Shown here one piece after another: positions 15,507-27,520 of a stretch of 64,000 nt of DNA. How positions within the stretch are numbered: the first letter of the stretch is position 1; each line of letters begins with the position of its first letter. Both the position numbers and the translations under genes were made by a program. Under the pieces are notes generated by a model. That model was not told where the DNA came from. It searched no databases and saw nothing but the letters and a program-made list of their open reading frames with translations. Where the stretch lies: positions 186,001-250,000 of the forward strand of contig JAKNDB010000085.1 of NCBI GenBank assembly GCA_024305405.1. The letters run 5' to 3'. Source of the DNA: Dirofilaria immitis. Lineage: Eukaryota > Nematoda > Chromadorea > Rhabditida > Onchocercidae.

Positions 15507-18500
15507 ATGCCAACTGTGATAAGAAGCAATGCTGGTTTACGTAAATTGGCTATCGGTATCGGTATTGCGCTATGTGGTTCAACTGTTGGACTTTTATACG
15601 ATAAGGAACGATTCTTTCAACTTGGACCGTTCCGTGTTGTTCGAGCAGGTGCAACGGTATGATAATTTCATAATAGTTTCTCTTAATATTAAAGTAGATT
15701 AATAATATTTAATTATTGATATGAATGATAAGGTTATGATAATTACACGAGATATTGTAATAATCCATTTGCTAATCTTTTTCCCTCAAGAATAAGGATA
15801 AGTTTCAATAAATTAAGTTCACCGAAATAAGTAATGATTTTTGTTGTTTGGCAAATTACGAATAAGAAATATTGCTATGATTATACAGATCTGTTTTAAT
15901 CTTTTCAGGTACTTTGTATTGTAGCCGATTATAAATGGACTATATGGAATTGTCCTAAAACAGATATATTGTATCAGCAGAAATTAAGTGAAGCACATAT
16001 CAGAAGTGCTAAAAAATTGCTTAAATTAGCGGAAAACAATGGTGGTGTCTATATTAAAGTAAATGTTTTCAAATTAGCATTTTATGAACTACCAGCAATA
16101 TATGTATAATTAGTGATGAGGCTTTTTTTAATCTTGAAAAAACAAATATCTTAAGCATACTATACGTTCAGGTTGGACAACATTTGGCTTCTCTGGAATA
16201 TCTTCTTCCGATTGAGTATACAGATGCTTTATGTGTTTTGCATTCAAGAGCACCCGAAAGTCGAATGAGCGAAGTACGACAAGTTCTAGAAGAAGATCTA
16301 AATGCCAAGGTAAATAGTGTATCCTTCTCTAGTTAACAAAATTTGTGATTTTAAAAAAGTCTGAACTGGATTTTAGATAAAAACAAATATAATTTTCACT
16401 TTTTGTTGATATTTCTATCGTCTCACTTATTTACCTAATGGTAGCACTTTTGCTTACTGCTCTGATGTATACAAGATTATTGGGATTATCAAGTAAAATT
16501 GACGTATATAAGTATTATTTTCAGCTTGAAGACATATTCGTAAAATTCAATGAAAGTCCGAAAGGTTCTGCATCACTTGCACAAGTGTACCGAGCAATTT
16601 TAAGAAAAAACAATGAAGAAGTTGCTGTAAAAGTGCAACATATCCATGTAAAGCCAAGGAGTTGGGCTGATATTAAGACGATTGAGGCATGATCTTTTGC
16701 CATATAAAGAAATTTATATTTATTCAAAAAAAAACGACGAATATGGATTATTTTAATGGTAAAAGATGACTTCGTTATTCCTCATTTTTTCTAGTAGAGA
16801 TGACTGATTGCTATTAGCGGCTAACAAAAATTGGATTTTCAAAATAAGAGAATTTTTTTCTAGGCCTTAACAAGATTGGCATCAAAGCTATTTCCTGATT
16901 TTCACTTTATTTGGTTGGTAGACGAAATGAAACGAAATTTGCCTAGAGAATTGGATTTTAGGGTTGAAGCGGCAAATGCGAAGAAATTGAAAGATATGTT
17001 TTCACACATTGACTATCTTAAGGTAATTTTTAACCCTGAAATTTGTCCTAAACAGAAATATATTTAGATATAAAAGAGGTTTTGCTTAGATAGTTAAATT
17101 TAGTTAGTTTTCTACCGTTTTCAGCTGTAGATACGGAAAAGAATTATTTTATTACACTATAGTATAAAGTAATAAAATAAGTTAGCTTTTCATTCCATTA
17201 ACTATGAATCGTTGTTACTATTTAAATAGGAATTCTCCCCAAACGATATAGCTTTATTGCAGATTCCAAAGATATACGAAGAATATTCGACTGAACGTGT
17301 TCTTACAATGGAATATTGCGATGGTGCTCAAATAAATGATTGCAATTATTTTACACAAAACAATATAAATCGCTATGATGTAAGTACAGAAATTGCTTTC
17401 ATAATTTGATCATTTATTACTGTGTTTATTAGCCTTTTTTCTTTTTTATTACTCATAACATTTTATAAGGGATTTCATATCATTAAAATATCTTTGTACG
17501 GGTACTGTTATCTGCACATTTTCTTATTTTATACTGCAAAGATGGAATATGGCTATCTAAAATTGTTTCTTTTCTGTTTCAAATTGTTATAAAAGAGCTT
17601 ATTGTTACTTTGTTAATAACCAAGTTTGAAATTCATAAAAATAAATATGCTTTTGTTGCAGGTCTGTCGTAAATTGGGTGCATTGTTTAGTGAAATGATC
17701 TTTATCAATGGTTATGTTCATTGCGATCCACATCCTGGCAATGTCTTAGTAAATAAAGCAAAAGATGGCCGTGTTTCAATCGTTCTTTTAGATCATGGAC
17801 TTTATTTGGTAGTTTTTTTGTTATAGTCTAATGATGTGGAATTTAATTATATATGTTTCCGTCTGTATGAACATGAATTCTTACAGGGAATTAATATGAA
17901 AGTGAAATGAATGTAAATTATAGAAGGTTTTAGAATTTTATTATCGTTTGGGTTTTCAATGTTCATCTTATTAATGTATTAACGCGCTGAAATCTGCAGA
18001 GAATCCTGAGTTTACTATTTCATGCTGATTCGTGTATTACAGACAATGGAATCTGATTTCCGGATAAAATATTCGAAGTTATGGCTAGCATTATTGGAAC
18101 CCAATTTAAATGAAGTTAAGGTTCGTTAGTTGACTTCTGTTATAATGTTCGAACATTGCGGAGCTTTGGAATTTTCAAACTTTTTTTCATAAATTTCAGA
18201 AATGTGCGCAGTCGATGGGTGTCGGTGAGCTTTATGGTCTTTTTGCCTGTATAGTAACAAGTAGATCGTGGGATGCAATTAGTCATGGAATCGATAAATC
18301 AATCGCTACGTATGAGGAAGCAAGTTATATTTACTTTTTATTTTGAATTGTAATCTATATACAGATTGGTGTATTTATCGATTGCATGCATTGAGAGCTT
18401 CATTTAAGCATATTAATACATAATTTTTATTTAGTGGACCAATTTTTTTTTAATTAATAATTGGAATCCTAAATAATGTTGAAATATGTCTTAGATGAAG

Positions 18501-18542
18501 TTTAAATAAAATGTAACTTTCACTTGAAATAATAGTGACATG

Positions 18543-18594
<52 letters not shown>

Positions 18595-19365
18595 CATATA
18601 TTCAGGCATAACAATTTTCAGTGATTGTATAAAAATAATTAGTTATAAAAAATACTAAATAAAATAAAAGTCGATATATAACATTGCATAAAGATAGATC
18701 TCTTGCCTATAGGCTAATGATTCGATCATCTTTCTAGTTCTAAAAATTACAGCAACAAGAAATTAAATCATATGCTGCAACGCTGATACCAGAAATTTCA
18801 CAAGTTTTGGAACGCATGCCACGTTCAATGTTATTAATTTTGAAGACGAATGATCTGTTGAGAAGTATAGAGTATCGACTTGGGACACAAAGACGAGCTG
18901 ATACTTTCATTCAGGTGTCGTCTACTAATTTAATGATTATTTTTTTCACTTTTTGTTACGCAAAATGAAAAGATTAGATGCTTAATGCAAATATCAGTTA
19001 AAGCTAACTTCGCCAGTTCTCGTTCAATGTTACGTTCAAATGTTATTAATTTTTGAAGACGAATAAGTAAATGAGACGTTGTAATTCTCGAAAATTCTCT
19101 TTGTCATTAGCCATCTGAACAAGCTTGTCAAAAAATATTACCTGCTATTACAAAACGACGATCAAGCCTTACAAAAGTTCATATTCTCTTTTAGATGGCT
19201 CGTTGCTGTGTTCGATCAGTTCACCAACGATCAGCTGAACAAACGAATTCGTTCCTGATAAAGATTTGTATCTATGTGCGCATGTACATCACATTATTCA
19301 AAATAACAGCTTTTGAGTATTATTTGATGTTTATGAATCCATTTTATGCCAAACCTATTGAATAG
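15507..19365 (+). CDS. adck-1: ADCK1-type ABC1/UbiB atypical kinase
   Basis: Member of the aarF/ABC1 (UbiB) atypical kinase family; ADCK1 relatives act in mitochondria on cristae and lipid homeostasis. Eleven exons: 15507-15656, 15909-16058, 16172-16309, 16525-16686, 16864-17022, 17230-17379, 17662-17808, 18043-18120, 18200-18319, 18753-18914 and 19195-19365, giving 528 residues, the normal ADCK1 size; every exon is a whole number of codons. Residues 13-30 are a hydrophobic segment near the N-terminus. The family signature KxGQ (YIKVGQ) is at about 98-103, the Ala-rich-loop equivalent GSASLAQV at 160-167, the VAVK lysine at 182, the catalytic HCDPHPGN Asp at 325 and the metal-binding LLDHG Asp at 347. 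Exons 4 and 9 are followed by GC rather than GT, so introns 4 and 9 look like GC-AG introns. Only the last exon is weakly conserved and could end differently. Confidence 0.95.
18546..18592. repeat. (TA)n microsatellite in adck-1 intron 9
   Basis: An uninterrupted TA run of about 47 bases between exons 9 and 10. Confidence 0.95.
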
Positions 19366-20820
19366 CATATGTTTATCTTAGTAATTTTCATTTAATTTCT
19401 CAGGAATTGTCGATTTTCCGCGATTGTCCTGCCTTCTCGTTTTTTTACGAGATTTTGTTTTCATCGCTATTTATTCATCACTATATCTCTACATTCTCCT
19501 TCATGTCTAATGAAAATTTCTCTTTTTTGCAAGAACAGTCCTAAATGAATATACAAAATTCTTGGATATACGATTATTTGAATTTCCTGAATTTGGCTAT
19601 ATCTGTTTGAATTTCGATTTGCCATTTTTCATTTCCAACGAAATCTGTTTGAAAGTTTCATATATCATTAGATTTTATTCAAATTTATTGTTTAAAAAAA
19701 TTTATTGTTTGTATTTTAATGATTTGTTATAGGATGTACGGTTTTTTATTCGCTATGCACTTTGATGCGTTGAATGTGCTTTTCTTTTTGACTTTTTCTT
19801 TAATAGGAATCAATAAAAATGGGTATTTTGAATTTATGTAGCCATGGATCGAAAAATGGGCTTCATTACCTATTCGGGAGAAGAATGGTCATTCGATGAA
19901 AAAAACGTCATATGAAAAAATGATAACAATATCGGTTAGTTAGAAATATATGGCGAGATATTGTTAGTAAAATTTAGATAAGAATTTAAACTGATAAGTC
20001 ACAGTTATCACTGTGATTTGCTGATATTTTTCTGCATTCTGATTCGTTCTATGATAATGTTTTCATTTCCCCTTATGTCAGTTATATTGTCCATTTATTA
20101 TCCACGTAAATATGATAGTAGATTGTCTTTATTTTAATATCAAAATGCTCGAGATATTCGGTAATATCTGGTAGATGTATAATATTGGTTGGCTGATTTA
20201 CACCTTAGATCTCGAAGAAGATTGACAATATCAGCATTGTATCGCTTTGATGCATTTCTATTAATCTGTCTGTGCAAAATATGAAATATGTAGTAAATCT
20301 GTAGAACAGATAACGACTGTTTCAAAACTACTAAATTTTAAGTAACTTCTAATTTAACTGTATTTATTGATTGGAAAGAATATTGGGAAGTAAACGTATG
20401 AAGGTCTCGACATTTCGAGAAATGTAAAAGATACAGCCATGAAATGGGTAAAGCATTATTACTCGTTTAAGAGATAAATTTTTTTTTAATATAAGGGTCA
20501 CATAATTCATCGATTTGTATTGCCTTTTGAAATTAAACATCAGGCGGATTATTTATAATTCAAAAGTTGTAGAAGTATGCAAATGTAACAGATAACTCAT
20601 TATCAATACAAAGTTATTTTGATAGTCGAAAGGATTTGTCTTTGATAACAGATATTTTCATGATCATCGAAATAAATGGCATAATTTATTTTACGATTAA
20701 TTATAGATGAGCTGTATTTAATAAAGCTGTGAGTCATTTCAAGTAAAACATTTTTAGATGGTTTATAGTAAGTTTTTCCTGTTGTTCTCGAGAAAAAATG
20801 AAGAGAGGAGTTAATTATCT
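19366..20820. other. Intergenic, no gene seen
   Basis: Gap between two genes on the same strand. An open block at about 19841-19940 after a TAG acceptor-like site was considered as an alternative last exon of adck-1 but has no family resemblance. No other feature was seen. Confidence 0.5.
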
Positions 20821-20827
20821 TTTGCAG
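20815..20827 (+). promoter_or_regulatory. Acceptor just upstream of the lin-61 start (possible SL trans-splice site)
   Basis: TATCTTTTGCAG ends at 20827, only eight bases before the ATG at 20836. In nematodes an acceptor so close to the start, with no visible upstream coding exon, is typical of spliced-leader addition; a 5' UTR intron is the alternative. Confidence 0.5.
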
Positions 20828-20835
20828 ATTTGATA

Positions 20836-23800
20836 ATGTCATCAACAAAATTTGTACGTTATCGTCCAATAGTGCCAGTAATTGATCAAGAGCCAATCGA
20901 GGATAGCTATTGCTGGGATGCATATTTGGAAAAGATATTAGTAAAGTTAGATCGACCTGGTGATGTTAATGCCCGTTGTCCTACCTATGTTGTTCCAGTG
21001 GAATGCTTTTATCAAGCACCATTCGCCGAATATATGAAGTATATCGATACAAGTGTTAAGGTAAGCTCTGCGACTTATTGCGACATATAATTAAGTGAAC
21101 AATTGCTAATTAGCACAATAGAAATACTTTTGCTAGTAGTGGTAGTAATCTGTTATCTTATCAAGAAACATGTTAGTTTCTTAGGCCGTACAATACAATA
21201 TATTGAAATGAGAATTAGACATAGGAACGAGGAGATATGATATTATTGATTGATCGGTATTTCGAACAGTTAGGGAAATACAAATGGAAAATACAAATGT
21301 TGATGAATAAGTTATAATTATTTTTTGAATACTGATACAATACAGTATATTGAAATAAGAATTAGATATAGGAATGACGAGATATGATATTATTGATTGA
21401 TCGGTCTTTCGAATATTTGAAGAAATGCAAATGCTGATTTAATAAATTGTATTTATTTTTGAATACTAAAATTAATCTTTGAAGTTTAACTTTTTACGAC
21501 CATTAACATTATTATTACTTTTTAAACTTAATACTTTTTTTCAGATTGAAGTTGCGTTATACAATGATTATGATTACAACTCTGAACCAATAAAATTATA
21601 TTGGTTTGCTCGAGTAATGAAAGTTAGTGATAAGCATATAGATCTTAATCAAAAGATCATAACATAATAAAAATTTAAAAATTTTTTTTTGGTTAAGCTT
21701 TTTTCTATGTTTTTTTTTGAGATGATACAATTTTAGGTTGCTGGTTATCGTTTATTGCTTCGATACGAAGGAATGGATGAAGTAGGTGATAATGTATATG
21801 ATTTTTGGGTCAATATTGGTTCCAAAGATATCCGACCTGTCGGTAAATTTTGTTAAATTCTTTTGAACTTTTTTTTCTTAATTATTTATTTCAAATCGTT
21901 CATAAAATTTTTGTCTCCATTAATACAATTCAAATCTTTCTCAGCTTTTACTTACTTACTTTTTTGTTAAGTTTTTTCAAATACAACTGATTCTACCATT
22001 TTATCATATTTATCGAATGCGCAACTATCATTCCGCAATGCAAAAATTTCTAAAAATAATTGAACGATCTGTCGGTCTAAAAATTTCTATAGAATAACTC
22101 ACGATTGTCTATCTTTAATCCAATAATTATGTGACAGTTTAAATTAAAATGGAAATCTTTAGCTTATCAATCTTATTTACATAACGAATTTTCATTCCAT
22201 CATCTGCTATTATTGCTTTAATTCTATTCTTCACAGTTCTATCATTTGAAATGAAAGCAGTTATTGCTGAAGATATATACATATCGTTTTCATTGATTTT
22301 TTTATAATAAGAAATTTAGAAACTTCAGTATTATGATTTTATCATTAGTTGTTCATCTTGAAGCACTGAAGCAACTAAAATGTGCTTAACTTCAATATTA
22401 TTATCATATCTTTGTTTTCAATCAATTCAAATAGGTTTCAATCGCAACTTCATATTCATAAAGTACAATTAAACATCGAAATTTTTAATTTTTACTTCTT
22501 GAAGATCACATATTTCAGTTGCTTCAGTGCTTCAAGATGAACAACTATGATAAAACCATATGAATTTTTAATTTCTCTTCATCCATAAAATATTTTATTT
22601 TTATATAATCGAACTATTACTGTTTAATACAAATTATATATTTTGGAAGAAACAATTATTTTATATTAATTACAATATCAATAGTTGTTACATATAATTA
22701 GAAATATTTATTAATTAATAGAAATTGAATATGGCATAAGATAGTATGACAGATACTAGTATCAATGAGTATTTTAGTCAAAATTTGATTAAATTTATTT
22801 AATCAAATAATAAGTCAAAAAAAAGCAACAAAATCGGATGCTTTAAAAGTATGTAGAAGCATTTGAAATATTTATTTCTAAATCTCTAGCGAAATCATTA
22901 ATTTAAATTGTATAATCATTTCAGGATATTGTTTATAGAGAAGCTGATAGTAAATTTATCATTTGTTCGAGATTACTTAATCAGCAAGCATTATCTTTTA
23001 AACGTCTCTTTCTATTAATATTCAAAATTAAAAGAGTATGTCTAATAGTTAGGGAAATTGATCATTTCAGATTGTAAGATATTTAAGTTTTCTTAATTTT
23101 ATGATTTTCATTTAATTTTATTTTTATTCATTTATTTTTTGCTTGGCGTTTTATTATACATTTAACAAACAAAGAATACTACTTTTTTTGATAAAAAATT
23201 ATAAAACAGATCGATTGAACGAGTATATTAATATATTATTAGTACGAGAAGTATAAAGTATGATAAAATAACTGGCAAATTAATGAAATTAAGATAGCTG
23301 ATAAGTGATTGCATCCAATATCCTTATTTGTAGTTTTATTTAATCAATCTATATGTGAGAATTAAAATATTCCTATATTTCTTTGTCTTTTAGTTAATTT
23401 GAAATTTAAAATATTTGTCCATTCATTTTTGAATCTTTCTCTGAATACGATTGATGACAGGACAAATAAAATATCGAAAATTCTTTTCAACTTAAATAAT
23501 TCGAGAAATATGATTAGAAGCATAGATTAGCACTCTCTTAAGTTTGATACGGTAACAGAGAGAAGAACATCATTTGAAGCACCTGGATAATAAAAAATGA
23601 ATTCTAAAGTAGCGAAAAAATTTGCATATTTTTTTATGTCTTTCATTAATACTGGTGGAAACAAGCCGTTTCAGGTTATTGTGCAGAAAAACTGAAACCC
23701 GAGCTTTGGTACCACCAGAAGCAATTCATAGACGGCAATCGAATTGGCCACAGTATATTCTTTGCCAAATACATGCTTACAGAACTATCGCTATTAATTG

Positions 23801-26800
23801 GCCGGAAATACAAGTTCGAAAACTAAATTTCTGTAAATTCAAGGTTTGTGAATAAAAGATTGAATTTTGAAGAGACGGTGAAAGAAAGATAGAGAGGTAT
23901 TTCATCGGGATTTTTCACTAATTAAATGCAATTTCGATGATATCAGCATGATATAGGATTTTCCTCTTTAATCAATTATCGATCGAAAATTAATTTCTTA
24001 TGTTTTTCATAAATTCAGGTTCTATGTTAGTAAATGTTCTGGTTTTATTGGCAAAAGAAAATTTGAGATATTTAAGATAATGCATTTGATAAATTTATAT
24101 TAATTTAATTCGTATAAAAAGAATTCATGGCTTAATTCGGTTCTTAATATTCCAGAAAGGAGATTGTGTGGAACTGCTAGATTCAACGGTTTCTTCGAGA
24201 GTCCGTCCAGCTCTTGTGGAAAAAGTGATTGGTACTCGAATATGGGTGCGTGTAAACCAAACGTTTCTTGATCAATCTATGATTGATAGCAGTGACATTC
24301 AGGTAAGATCTACCTTTTGAAGACATATGAACTTTTAACAATAATTCACCATAATTTAAGCAATTTCGCTATTTCATTTTCTGCATTATAGATTGCTGAA
24401 GGCGTTTGGATGGATCAGGATTCACCTCTAATTTTTCCGGTTGGTTGGGCACTGAAAGTTGGATATGATTTGGTAGCAAATGATGAATATATGAAACATG
24501 CAAAAGAAATTTCATTTGCTTTAAAAGCGGTATATTTTAGCAAATTTGAATGATATCACTGCAGCTAGAAGTAATAATACTTACACTGTTCCTAAGGATA
24601 AAGTTTCCAAACGCCTAAACAAAAGTCTTATGCAACTCGATATGTTCATATTACGATTTTATTCACTCTGCCAATATCAATTATTTTTGATTATATATTT
24701 TTATCTCGTCTTATTCGTAAAGATTTTACGTCATATTCATGAAGGACAACTTCTTTAGTCGTTGGGTTTTCGCTGTTTTTGTTTTTGAGCATTGCAAATG
24801 TAGTGCAAATTTTGAAATGATTCGATTGTTTCTACATTCTTTATTAATCGAATCATTTCAGATCTCTTTATTTCAAGTTTATTCTTTAAAGAAAGATGAA
24901 ATTTTTTGAGCTTAATTTTAAAAAATCGTATTTTAAAAGGTGATTTTACTTCATATTTAAGAAATCAACTAATATCCCATATGGAAAACATGATGCGAAT
25001 ATATCCTTGTTTAAAACATATGTTGAAACAGAAGCTAGAGAAGATGATATTAAATGGGAAAAAGGAATGAAGCTGGAAGTATTAGATCCACTGGATACAT
25101 GGAAAGAATTACGAGTATCAACTGTTATCGATGTTATGGATGATGGTTTCCTCAAAGTTGGTATTTCTCTCACGTTTATATCATTCAATAATGATAAGAG
25201 GCATTATTAAGGTTTTAAGCTCTAGAAGTATAGATCCCTCATTATTTACATTTTGATATTCTTTTATTATAAAAAAATAGCAAAATATATGAATTTTGAT
25301 ATAATCTATTGGTATAAAGATTTTTTTTTGAAATAAATTAAGTCTCTTCTTTCTTAATTTTACGCGTAATTTTGTAGATTGGTTTTGATGGTGAAGGAAT
25401 GGAAGATGATCCGATATCACTACATTCTACTTCAGAGCTACTATTTCCAGTCGGTTATGCGGGAAAATATGGAATAAAATTAAAAGGACCAAAAAATATA
25501 GGTATTTAATTTTTCTCTAGCTTGATATATAAATTTTTGAGATAAGGAAATGACGAAACGTCGAAATGGTATCTTTCTTGTTTTCGATACATTACCTATT
25601 TTTAGTATTGATGTTAATTCTGGCAGAACGTTTTCTTTTTTTTCTTCAGAATCTTTTATTAATCTTTGCTTATATAGTGTAGGCTTAGCATGATGTTTCT
25701 TAATAGAAGATATCATATGATCAAAATTTGGAAAAAGAAATTTTTTTTTGAAAAAATGAATATTATTGATTTTTGAATGGTGCAAATCAAAATATGAGCT
25801 ATGGATGGAACATTTTTGACATGGAATTTTTTCGAATCACTTTTTTCAATTCTACTGCTTTGAAATTGTTTATAAAAAAATAACACCCTTTTTTAAAAAA
25901 ATATTTTCTCCATTTTTCAGAATCCTTTGATTGGAATATTTATTTAAAGCAATGTGATGCCATTGCTGCACCTGAAGATCTTTTCAATGCATTTGGCGAT
26001 GATATTTTAAACAATTTTAAGGTTTTATTTTTTCTTATTAACAATGTTAAAGAATCCTTAACTTTAATATATATCTGAAAACGAAAAGGGACAAGAAATG
26101 AAGGACCTGAGAAACTGAGATACTGCCTTTTGGAATTGTTAACTTTTAAGATTTTCAGAAATCCATTTTTGTCAAAATTCTTATAAATAAAAATCTTATT
26201 TTTTCTTATAATGCGAAATATTGCGAATTATTTTTGCTTTACTGAAATATACATCAAATTTGCAAAGATTGGAGCAAAATTAGAAGCAACTGATATGTGC
26301 GAACCACATTTGATATGTCCAGCAACGATAGCAGGTCATTATGGACGACTTCTACGGATCGAATATGATGGCTGGGACAGTAGCTACGATCAACTGTTCG
26401 ATTACAGGTATGATTATTCTTTTCAACAATTAATGATAAATCTCTGGGTACATGTTTTTGCTTAAATAGTGTGGAAGTATTTTAGTTTTAAATCTAATTC
26501 ATTCGATTATAATTTCATAATTAAATTTTATCGTATTTAAAACATATCATATTTACCACATAGTCTGTAATAAGTTTTAAGAATCTACAATTGATTTGAA
26601 ATGTTGATAATGTAGAATAATTAATAGCACCATAAATAAATGTATATTATATATGTAGTACTGGAAACAACGAAAATGTTTGTATCATAATTTATTTGAA
26701 TCACAAGATTGTTATCTCTGTCAAATTTCTTATAATTATTTTTTAAAGAAAATTTATTTTCAGATCAGCAAATATTTTCCCTATAGGCTGGTGTGAAATG

Positions 26801-26866
26801 CATGGTTATAAACTGGAAGTACCAAAGGTTTTAGATGTATTGAAAAAAACGAAAGAAAGAAAATGA
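20836..26866 (+). CDS. lin-61: LIN-61-like protein with four MBT repeats
   Basis: Chromatin protein of the L(3)MBT/LIN-61 class; MBT repeats bind mono- and dimethylated lysines (LIN-61 itself binds H3K9me2/3) and help repress genes in the nucleus. Eleven exons: 20836-21060, 21545-21622, 21737-21842, 23675-23843, 24156-24302, 24392-24529, 24962-25156, 25378-25501, 25921-26021, 26268-26407 and 26764-26866, about 508 residues. The four repeats fall in exons 1-3, 4-6, 7-8 and 9-11; each shows the W/F-V/I-N...P(V/I)GW or PVGY end block (DFWVNIGSKDIRPVG, IFPVGW, LFPVGY, IFPIGW) and a GMKLEV/GAKLEATD-type strand. All phases agree except inside exon 4: the frame GYCAEK shifts at the A run 23687-23691, and one extra A restores the family sequence TRALVPPEAI. 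A small intron-like stretch after exon 6 is open in another frame, but exon 6 joins exon 7 in phase without it. No zinc finger or SAM domain was seen. Confidence 0.93.
22330..22560. repeat. Fold-back (inverted repeat) in lin-61 intron 3
   Basis: The arm at about 22331-22380, containing GTTCATCTTGAAGCACTGAA, is nearly the exact reverse complement of 22513-22560. The arms are 48-50 bases with only a few differences and are separated by about 130 bases. Transcribed as part of the lin-61 pre-mRNA it would form a long hairpin. It could be a small fold-back transposon remnant or a double-stranded RNA source. Confidence 0.85.
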
Positions 26867-27520
26867 AAATAATCTTGAATCAGAAGATTCCACTTGATCT
26901 TGTTTCTTATGATAGATATCTTTTGCATGAAATTTGCTTTTCTCGCATATTTTATTATGTTGTACCTTCAAATCAAATCTTCTGGTCAATGTGAATCTAT
27001 TGGCTTATCTTAATTTATTCTTCATTTTATTTTTTTATTTTTTGATATTCTGAGATTTGCAAAGTTTTTAGTATTCCTAGGAAGTAGCGTTTGCTTAAAG
27101 AAAGATCGAAAATGAATTTATTGAATATTTGCAAATAATGCCAAATTTAATGTTAAACTAAATTATTTTTGTTTCTCAAAGTATTAAAATTAGATTGGAA
27201 CAAAGATGAAATGAAATACTTTTTTTTCATTTATCGAAGAGAAATGATTTCTTTAGCAATGCAATTATTTATATTAGTTTGACTCAGATTATAGGCATAT
27301 ATTAGAAAGCAAAGAATCTCCATGATAGGATTGATATCAGAATTACAAGAAAGGCGAAAGGACAAATTCTAATTAGAAATTTGACAATATACAATTTAAT
27401 TGAAAAAAAAGAATTAAATGAAATTCAAATGGCTGAATATTTTTTTCTTTTTTTTTTATTTCGACAAATATACTTAACATAAACTGAGCTTATTAGATAT
27501 TTCAAAATCTAATATCATCA
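26867..27520. other. Short tail-to-tail intergenic gap
   Basis: This 654-base gap carries the 3' ends of the convergent lin-61 and SH2-kinase genes. No further gene was seen. Confidence 0.6.

Noticed and set aside
19841..19940. Alternative last exon of adck-1
   Set aside because: It is open after a TAG acceptor, but exon 10 already joins in phase to the exon at 19195, which ends in a stop, and the peptide has no ADCK1 similarity that I can see.
24530..24620. Extra lin-61 exon after exon 6 encoding LANLNDITAARSNN
   Set aside because: Exon 6 joins exon 7 in phase without it, and including it would need another one-base correction.
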